Below, piece by piece: positions 58,140-64,000 of a stretch of DNA of 64,000 nt. The stretch comes from Streptomyces sp. NBC_00691 (GTDB taxonomy: Bacteria; Actinomycetota; Actinomycetes; Streptomycetales; Streptomycetaceae), in NCBI RefSeq assembly GCF_036226665.1, contig NZ_CP109007.1:1674001-1738000 (forward strand), in the 5' to 3' direction. Under the pieces are notes generated by a model. It was not told the origin of the DNA. It ran no database searches and saw only the letters and a program-made list of their open reading frames with translations. A program made the translations under genes and the position numbers. Position 1 is the stretch's first letter. Each line of letters begins with the position of its first letter.

Positions 58140-58253
58140 CGGGTTCGCTCCGGGCTGGCGCCTGCCCTGCTTCACAGGGTGCAAACGCAAAGGTGACGGG
58201 GGTCACGTACGGGACCCGGGAACCGGCCGCAGCGCGTCGGCGTCCGCGTCCCA

Positions 58254-58450
58254 GGGTTCCCGGCGCGCGGGTCCTTGGGTTCCGGCGCGCGGGTCCTTGG
58301 GTTCCCGGCGCGCGGGTCCCGGGGGGCTCGGCGCGCGCAGGAGTCGCGGGGCGGCTCGGCGTCGGCGGGCGCCGGGGCGCTGCGGCGTGCGGGCCCCGGG
58401 GGGGGGCTCGGCGCGCGGGTCCCGGGGGCTCGGCGCGCGGGTCCCGCCCT
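58254..58450. repeat. local GC-rich tandem repeats
   Basis: Three tandem units of 22-23 bases (GGGTTCCCGGCGCGCGGGTC type) at 58254-58320 are followed by spaced variants of CTCGGCGCGCGGGTCCC at about 58326, 58407 and 58429. The repeats fill much of the 491-base gap between the betaine ATPase gene and the exonuclease gene. I see no gene in this gap. Confidence 0.7.
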
Positions 58451-58498
58451 CGAACGCCCCGCGCACGCGTCCCCCGGCCCCGGTGGCGCCCCGAGCCC

Positions 58499-58512
58499 TA
58501 AAATCACGCAGG
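58499..58512 (+). promoter_or_regulatory. -10 element of a probable leaderless exonuclease message
   Basis: TAAAAT at 58499-58504 is a near-perfect -10 in otherwise very GC-rich DNA and ends 7 bases before the GTG start. No -35 is recognisable. Confidence 0.5.
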
Positions 58513-59432
58513 TGACTCGACGCTTGATGCTCCTCGACACCGCCAGCCTCTACTTCCGTGCCTACTTCGGCGTGCCGGACTCCGTCCGGGCACCCGACGG
58601 CTCGCCGGTGAACGCCGTGCGCGGCCTGCTCGACTTCATCTCCCGGCTCGTCCAGGACCACCACCCGGACGACCTCGTGGCCTGCTGGGACAACGACTGG
58701 CGGCCGCAGTGGCGGGTCGACCTGATCCCCTCGTACAAGGCGCACCGGGTGGCCGTGGAGACGGAGACCGGCCCGGACGAGGAGGAGATCCCCGACACCC
58801 TCTCCCCGCAGGTGCCGGTCATCGAGGACGTCCTGGCGGCGCTCGGCATCGCCAGGATCGGGGCGGCGGGCTACGAGGCGGACGACGTGATCGGGACGCT
58901 CGCGGGGCGGGCGTCGGGGCCGGTGGACATCGTCACGGGCGACCGGGACCTCTTCCAGCTGGTCGACGACGCCCGGGGCGTCCGCGTGCTCTACCCGCGC
59001 AAGGGCGTCGGCGACTGCGATCTGGTGGACGCGGAGCTGATCCGCACCAAGTACGGCGTGCGCCCCGACCAGTACGCGGACTTCGCGGCGCTGCGCGGTG
59101 ACGCCAGCGACGGCCTCCCCGGAGTGAAGGGCATCGGAGAGAAGACGGCCGCGCAGCTGATCACGGAGTACGGGGACCTGGCGGGCGTACGGGCGGCGGC
59201 CGAGGACCGCACGTCGAAGCTGACGCCGGCCAAGCGGCGGGGAATCGTGGAGGCGGCGGCGTACCTGGACGTCGCCCCGACGGTGGTGCGCGTCGCCGGA
59301 GACGTACCGCTGCCGGAGTTCGACGCGACCCTGCCGAAGGCTCCCCGCGACCCGGCGGCCCTCGACGCCCTCGCGAAGCGTTGGGGCCTCGGCGGGGCCG
59401 TCGGCCGTCTGCTGCCGGTCCTGGAACGCTGA
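58512..59432 (+). CDS. 5'-3' exonuclease (DNA polymerase I N-domain type)
   Basis: A 306-residue flap/5' nuclease. RLMLLDTASLYFRAYFGVP starts the PIN-like domain, ACWDNDWRPQWRVDLIPSYKAHR and GYEADDVIGTLAG, VTGDRDLFQLV hold the acidic metal ligands, and the helix-hairpin-helix DNA-binding region is SDGLPGVKGIGEKTAAQLI. Free-standing actinobacterial 5' nucleases of this kind process flaps and primers. Start GTG 58512 (leaderless) or ATG 58527; both are in frame. The stop is 119 bases before the siderophore-interacting gene. Confidence 0.87.
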   Translation: MTRRLMLLDTASLYFRAYFGVPDSVRAPDGSPVNAVRGLLDFISRLVQDHHPDDLVACWDNDWRPQWRVDLIPSYKAHRVAVETETGPDEEEIPDTLSPQVPVIEDVLAALGIARIGAAGYEADDVIGTLAGRASGPVDIVTGDRDLFQLVDDARGVRVLYPRKGVGDCDLVDAELIRTKYGVRPDQYADFAALRGDASDGLPGVKGIGEKTAAQLITEYGDLAGVRAAAEDRTSKLTPAKRRGIVEAAAYLDVAPTVVRVAGDVPLPEFDATLPKAPRDPAALDALAKRWGLGGAVGRLLPVLER

Positions 59433-59474
59433 CGAAATCCGGCCGCACTGGGCCGACCGCACCACGAGGTGCTA

Positions 59475-59492
59475 ACTTAGGCATGCCTAAGT
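59475..59492. promoter_or_regulatory. iron box (DmdR/IdeR-type operator)
   Basis: ACTTAGGCATGCCTAAGT is a perfect 18-base palindrome containing TTAGGCATGCCTAA, close to the TTAGGTTAGGCTAACCTAA consensus bound by IdeR/DmdR1 iron regulators. It lies 60 bases before the siderophore-interacting gene and should repress it when iron is plentiful. Confidence 0.85.
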
Positions 59493-59551
59493 ACGCAGCA
59501 TGTCGAGTGACGTCGAGCAAGTCGAGACACGTCGAGTCAGGAGAGCCCCAA

Positions 59552-60385
59552 GTGGCGGAGCAGCCCCGCAAGGCACCGAAGGCCACCGAAGCGCGCGTGG
59601 TGCGCACCGAGCGCATCACCCCGCACATGGTGCGGGTCGTCCTGGGCGGCCCCGGCCTCGACGCCTTCGAGGTCGGCGAGTACACCGACCACTACGTGAA
59701 GCTGCTCTTCGCCCCCGCGGGCGTCGCCTATCCGGAGCCGTTCGACATGGACCGGATCCGGGCGGAGTTCCCCCGGGAGCAGTGGCCGACGACCCGCACG
59801 TACACCGTGCGGGCCTGGGACCCGGTCCACCGTGAGCTCACCATCGACTTCGTGGTCCACGGCGACGAGGGCCTCGCGGGCCCCTGGGCCGCGCGGGCGC
59901 AGGCGGGCGAGACGATGCGCTTCCTCGGCCCCGGCGGCGGCTACACGCCGGACCCGGCGGCGGACTGGCACCTGCTCGCGGGCGACGAGAGCGCCCTGCC
60001 GGCGATCGCGGTGGCCCTGGAGCGGCTGCCCGCGGGGGCCCGCGTGCACGCGTTCGTGGAGATCTCGGACGCCGACGAGGAGCAGAAGTTCGCGACGGCG
60101 CACGACATCCACGTCACCTGGCTGCACCGGGGCGACCGTCCGGCGGGCGAGGCGCTCGTCGAGGCCGTACAGACCCTGGACTTCCCGGCGGGCGACGTGC
60201 ACGCCTTCGTCCACGGCGAGGCGGGCTTCGTGAAGGACCTCCGCCGCCACCTGCGAATGGACCGCGGGATCCCGCGCGAGCGGCTGTCGATCTCGGGCTA
60301 CTGGCGCCTGGGCAAGTCGGACGAGGCCTGGCGCGCGATCAAGCGCGAGTGGAACGACCAGGTGGAGCGCGAGCAGGAGAACTGA
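59552..60385 (+). CDS. siderophore-interacting protein (FAD-dependent ferric reductase, SIP family)
   Basis: A 277-residue flavoprotein. The FAD-binding part has ARVVRTERITPHMVRVVLGGPGLDAF and RTYTVRAWDPVHRELTIDFVVHG, and the NAD(P)-binding part follows LLAGDESALPAIAVALE; the C-terminus GYWRLGKSDEAWRAIKREW is diagnostic of SIP proteins such as ViuB. It reduces ferric siderophores inside the cell. GTG start with GGAGAG 8 bases upstream. Controlled by the adjacent iron box. Confidence 0.93.
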   Translation: MAEQPRKAPKATEARVVRTERITPHMVRVVLGGPGLDAFEVGEYTDHYVKLLFAPAGVAYPEPFDMDRIRAEFPREQWPTTRTYTVRAWDPVHRELTIDFVVHGDEGLAGPWAARAQAGETMRFLGPGGGYTPDPAADWHLLAGDESALPAIAVALERLPAGARVHAFVEISDADEEQKFATAHDIHVTWLHRGDRPAGEALVEAVQTLDFPAGDVHAFVHGEAGFVKDLRRHLRMDRGIPRERLSISGYWRLGKSDEAWRAIKREWNDQVEREQEN

Positions 60386-60414
60386 GCCACGGAGCCGGGC
60401 ACACCCCGGCTCAC

Positions 60415-60452
60415 GGCGTGGGGCCCGGGGGCGATCCCCCGGGCCCCACGCC
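60415..60452 (+). terminator. terminator after the siderophore-interacting gene
   Basis: Perfect 17-base arms (GGCGTGGGGCCCGGGGG and complement) with a 4-base loop. Confidence 0.8.
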
Positions 60453-60597
60453 GTTCTTGAGCGCGGCGTAGGTTCGGCGGGCTCGGGGCTGCCGCCGCGG
60501 GCGAGTCCCCCGGCGCCTCGCGTGCGCGGGGCGCTCGTAGTCACACGGCGCCGGTTCCGGGGGGAGCGGGGCGAGGCGGGGCGCTCGTCAGCTCGAC

Positions 60598-60760
60598 GCC
60601 GGTCCGCGGGCAGCGGACACCTTGGGCGCGGCGCCGATCCCGAGCCGCGCAAAGCCGGCCCACGAGCAGCGGACGTGCCGAGCCCGGCACCGGTCCCGGT
60701 CCACGCAAAGCCGGCCCGCGAGCAGCGGACGTGCCGAGCCCGGGGCCAGTCCCGGCCTAC
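60598..60760. repeat. 56-base tandem repeat, two good copies and one decayed
   Basis: Copies at 60649-60704 and 60705-60760 match at about 50 of 56 positions; 60598-60648 is a shorter, degenerate copy. The last copy ends on the stop codon of the MerR gene. Filling most of the gap between convergent genes, it has no other visible content. Confidence 0.8.
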
Positions 60761-61389
60761 GTCGTGTGCCCGTACAGGCGGTCCGATGTGTCCGTATGAG
60801 CCATCCGCCGCAGCGCCGAGAAGATCGCGTCGCCGATGACCGTGCCGACGACCACGCTCTCCACCAGCGCCTCGCGCGCCACATTGCCCGCCACGTAATC
60901 GAGGTCGGCCCGCGCCACCCGCTCCGCCGCGTCCGCGTACACCTCCAGGACCTGGGAGAACCCCCCGTGGCCGGCCTCGTCGACCGCCGCGAGGGCCACG
61001 GCGAGCGCCTCCGAGGCCGGGTTGCCCGGATCCACCCGCCAGCCGCGCGCGGCGATCAGCGCCGCGACCTGCTTCCGCGCGTCCTCGATCCCGGCGTGCG
61101 ACTCGCGGTCGTAGCGCGGCACCAGCCCGGAGGCCACCGCGCCCAGCAGCTTGTGCACCGACCGTTCGGGGTCGTCGACCGCGACGATCACCTCACGGAT
61201 CGCGGCCACCGACAGTCCGCCCACATCGAGGAGGGCCCGGATGAGGCGGAGACGCTGCACATGCTTCTCCCCGTACGAGGCCTGGTTCGGGCTCGTCAAC
61301 TCCCCGGCGGGCAGCAGCCCTTCCCGTACGTAGAACTTGATCGTCGGGATGGACACCCCTGTTCTGCGACTCAACTCTCCGATGCGCAC
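60757..61389 (-). CDS. MerR-family transcriptional regulator
   Basis: A 210-residue regulator. The winged helix is at residues 1-70 (RIGELSRRTGVSIPTIKFYVREGLLPAGELTSPNQASYGEKHVQRLRLIRALLDVGGLSVAAIREVI), followed by a helical ligand domain of about 120 residues. The GTG start faces the divergent membrane-protein operon, and palindromic GATAG/CTATC sequence fills the gap, which fits control of that operon. Confidence 0.9.
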   Translation of the reverse strand: MRIGELSRRTGVSIPTIKFYVREGLLPAGELTSPNQASYGEKHVQRLRLIRALLDVGGLSVAAIREVIVAVDDPERSVHKLLGAVASGLVPRYDRESHAGIEDARKQVAALIAARGWRVDPGNPASEALAVALAAVDEAGHGGFSQVLEVYADAAERVARADLDYVAGNVAREALVESVVVGTVIGDAIFSALRRMAHTDTSDRLYGHTT

Positions 61390-61445
61390 CGCGTGTTCAC
61401 CTTCCTGGTCTTGCTTCGGCCTTGCCGACCGACACTTCCATCATA

Positions 61446-61483
61446 GATAGTGGGGCTATCAGATAGTAGCTAGTGCCACTATC
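61446..61483. promoter_or_regulatory. GATAG/CTATC operator region between MerR and membrane proteins
   Basis: GATAGTGG (61446-61453) and CCACTATC (61476-61483) form 8-base arms; CTATC-A-GATAG (61456-61466) lies at the centre. Four copies of the GATAG half site in 38 bases make this the likely MerR binding site. Confidence 0.6.
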
Positions 61484-61508
61484 CATGCCTTCCCACGGGG
61501 GGATCCGT

Positions 61509-62554
<1,046 letters not shown>

Positions 62555-62558
<4 letters not shown>

Positions 62559-63007
62559 CGGGCTTCCTCTTCGAGCTGACGTTCCTGCTCGCCGCGCCGG
62601 CGTGGCTCCTGATGATCTTCGCGCCGACATGGCGGATCACGGAGCGGGTCGCGGCCTCGCCCTTGACGGTGCTGCCGATCCTGGTGGTCTGGGCGGTCCT
62701 GGCCGCCCCTGTCGCAGCGGAACTGTGGACGGCGGTCAGCACCCCCGACATCGACACCTTCCGCGATCTCGTGGCTCTCGCGAACGGAGCCGGTGCCCTC
62801 TGGGCCCAGGTCATCGCCTGGGACCTGCTGCTCGGTCAGTGGATGTACAGGGAGGCCCGTCGTCTCGCCGTGCCGCCGCTGCTGATGGGTCCTCTCCTGA
62901 TCCTGACGATCCTTCTCTCCCCTCTCGGGCTACCCCTGTTCCTTGTGGTCCGCGCGGTGTGGACGACCAGGGCAGCGCGGCGGCGGACCGAGCCGGTACT
63001 GGCCTGA
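62555..63007 (+). CDS. ABA4-like (DUF4281) membrane protein
   Basis: A 150-residue protein with four hydrophobic helices (LFELTFLLAAPAWLLMIFAPTWRITERV, VLPILVVWAVLAAPVAAELW, ALWAQVIAWDLLLGQWMYREARR, GPLLILTILLSPLGLPLFLVVRA). The pattern, in particular DLLLGQWMYREA, matches the ABA4-like family, named for a plant protein needed for neoxanthin synthesis. The bacterial role is unknown. Forms a unit with the preceding membrane protein. Confidence 0.75.
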
Positions 63008-63011
63008 CCGG

Positions 63012-63208
63012 ATGCGAACGACCGGCCGTTCCGTGGGCGCCGTCCTCGGCTCCGCCGTCGGCGACGCCCTCGGCACCCCCTTCGAGTTAAGGCTCCCGGG
63101 CTTCTTCCGGGGGCACTTCCCCGACGGCGTCGGGGAGGCGTGCGGGGGCGGCGCGGCCGGGATCCCGGCGGGGCGACGGACGACACGCAGACGGCCCGTC
63201 TTTGTCGG
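63012..63208 (+). pseudogene. ADP-ribosylglycohydrolase remnant
   Basis: The first frame reads MRTTGRSVGAVLGSAVGDALGTPFELRLPG, the N-terminus of an ADP-ribosylglycohydrolase (DraG/ARH-like). After about 40 codons the conserved DPGGATDDTQTA metal-binding segment appears in another frame and runs into a TGA at 63206. The gene is thus frameshifted and lacks its C-terminal three quarters. It also contains a TTA codon near 63086. It follows the ABA4-like gene by 4 bases. Confidence 0.78.
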
Positions 63209-63250
63209 TGAGTCGCGGCCCGTGCCCCTGGCCGGGCCGGGCCGGCCCCG

Positions 63251-64000
63251 TCAGCCCCGTGCCCGTACCGTCGCCAGGACGTCGCGGTCCGGCTGGAGGG
63301 TGAGGCTCGGTACGGGGAGGATCTCCTCGGTGGTGACGTCCAGGTGGTAGCGGCGGGCCAGGACCGCGAGGATCAGGACAGCCTCCACGAGGGCGAACCG
63401 GGTGCCGAGGCAGACACGGGGGCCGCCGCCGAAGGGAAACCAGGCGTACTCGGGTATCTCCTCGGCGGGTTCGCCGTCGCGCTCGATCCAGCGCTCGGGG
63501 CGGAAGGCTTCCGCGTCGCCGTACCAACGGGGGTCGCGGTGTGTGGCCCACTGGCTGGACCAGACGCGGGTGCCGGCCGGGACGGGTGCTCCGCCGAGCG
63601 TGGCGCCCTCCTTCGCGAGGCCGGTGATCAGCCAGATGGTGGGGTAGAGGCGGAGGGTCTCCTTGATGACGGCCTGGGTGTAGGTGAGGGAGGCGTAGTC
63701 GTCGTAGCCGGGTTCGTGGCCGGCGAGGACCCGGTCGAGTTCCTCGGCGAGGGCGTCGCGGACCCGCGGGTTGCGGGAGAGCAGGTACCAGGCCCAGACG
63801 AGGGTGGAGCTCGTGGTCTCGTGGCCGCCGATGTAGAGGGTGACGGTCTCGTCGCGTATCTCCTGGTCGGAGAGGGGCGCGCCGGTCTCGTCGCGGGCGG
63901 CGAGGAGGCGGCTGAGGAGGTCGGGGCGTTCGGTGTCGCCGTCGCGGTGGCGGGAGACGACGCGGGAGACCTCGGCGTCGATGACGGCGGTGGCGCGCTT
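63251..64000 (-). CDS. cytochrome P450, C-terminal part (cut by window edge)
   Basis: The last 249 codons of a P450 read leftward from the window edge to the stop at 63251-63253. The I-helix oxygen-binding motif is YIGGHETTSS, the K-helix is KETLRLYP, a PERW segment follows and the heme-binding loop is FPFGGGPRVCLG with the thiolate Cys. The I-helix Glu-Thr-Thr and ETLRLYP type recall CYP102-like or fatty-acid-type bacterial P450s, but the family cannot be set without the N-terminus. Redox partner genes are not visible. Confidence 0.92.
   Translation of the reverse strand, partial: KRATAVIDAEVSRVVSRHRDGDTERPDLLSRLLAARDETGAPLSDQEIRDETVTLYIGGHETTSSTLVWAWYLLSRNPRVRDALAEELDRVLAGHEPGYDDYASLTYTQAVIKETLRLYPTIWLITGLAKEGATLGGAPVPAGTRVWSSQWATHRDPRWYGDAEAFRPERWIERDGEPAEEIPEYAWFPFGGGPRVCLGTRFALVEAVLILAVLARRYHLDVTTEEILPVPSLTLQPDRDVLATVRARG

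Overview
The window is about 73% GC by eye, with strongly G/C-biased third codon positions, frequent GTG starts, GGAGG-type ribosome binding sites and several probable leaderless starts. The gene content (long-form ArgG, GlnA4-type ligase, mycosin, DUF1844, DUF1918, NsdA-like TPR regulator, rplT-rpmI-infC next to pheST) points to the core-to-arm part of a Streptomyces chromosome or a close relative. All functions are inferred from reading the translations; no database search was run.

Region 1 (1-9.6 kb) is arginine biosynthesis. argH runs off the left edge. argC-argJ-argB-argD-argR form a leftward operon with overlapping starts and stops, and argG diverges from argC. argH, argC and argG each have a recognisable -35/-10 promoter overlapped by ARG-box-like sequence, so ArgR encoded in the operon probably controls all three. 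argF is not in the window. Between argH and argR lie a HEAT-like protein with a collagen-like insert, a PNPOx-fold protein and the wreck of an L,D-transpeptidase.

Region 2 (9.6-24 kb) is mixed housekeeping and accessory: an M48 metalloprotease, an ECF41-like sigma factor, a frameshifted glyoxalase, an RlmG-like methyltransferase, a degenerate histidine-phosphatase-fold protein, a GNAT, a MocR regulator sharing its start tetranucleotide with a divergent EamA exporter, a Tat-exported glycosyl-hydrolase-like protein, 3-hydroxybutyryl-CoA dehydrogenase, a NUDIX enzyme, a TPR regulator and a SpoIIE-type phosphatase.

Region 3 (24-33.4 kb) is the translation block: pheT-pheS, an orphan PAS histidine kinase, a SpoU methyltransferase, rplT-rpmI-infC (ATC start and a long leader with an attenuator-like hairpin), DUF1844 and an SseB-domain protein.

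Region 4 (33.4-46.1 kb): an orphan mycosin coupled to a proline-rich membrane protein, a PLP D-amino-acid aldolase-like enzyme that ends at a non-coding MITE-like hairpin, a secreted HAD phosphatase, and then an apparent complete gamma-glutamylated ethanolamine pathway (SDR, aldehyde dehydrogenase, GlnA4-type ligase, GntR regulator, ethanolamine permease, C26 gamma-glutamyl hydrolase). Two shared operator candidates flank the regulator.

Region 5 (46.1-54.9 kb): a second catabolic-looking module (C45 acyltransferase/hydrolase, NCS1 permease, TetR, YtcJ-type amidohydrolase), LysR-TDT transporter, and a cobalamin-type metal receptor with a cupin-XRE regulator.

Region 6 (54.9-64 kb): glycine betaine-type ABC transporter with permease-binding-protein fusion, 5'-3' exonuclease, iron-box-controlled siderophore-interacting protein, MerR regulator with two membrane proteins, an ADP-ribosylglycohydrolase relic and a cytochrome P450 running off the right edge. 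Several local tandem repeats sit at gene ends in regions 5 and 6. I saw no tRNA, rRNA, CRISPR array, intact insertion sequence or prophage.
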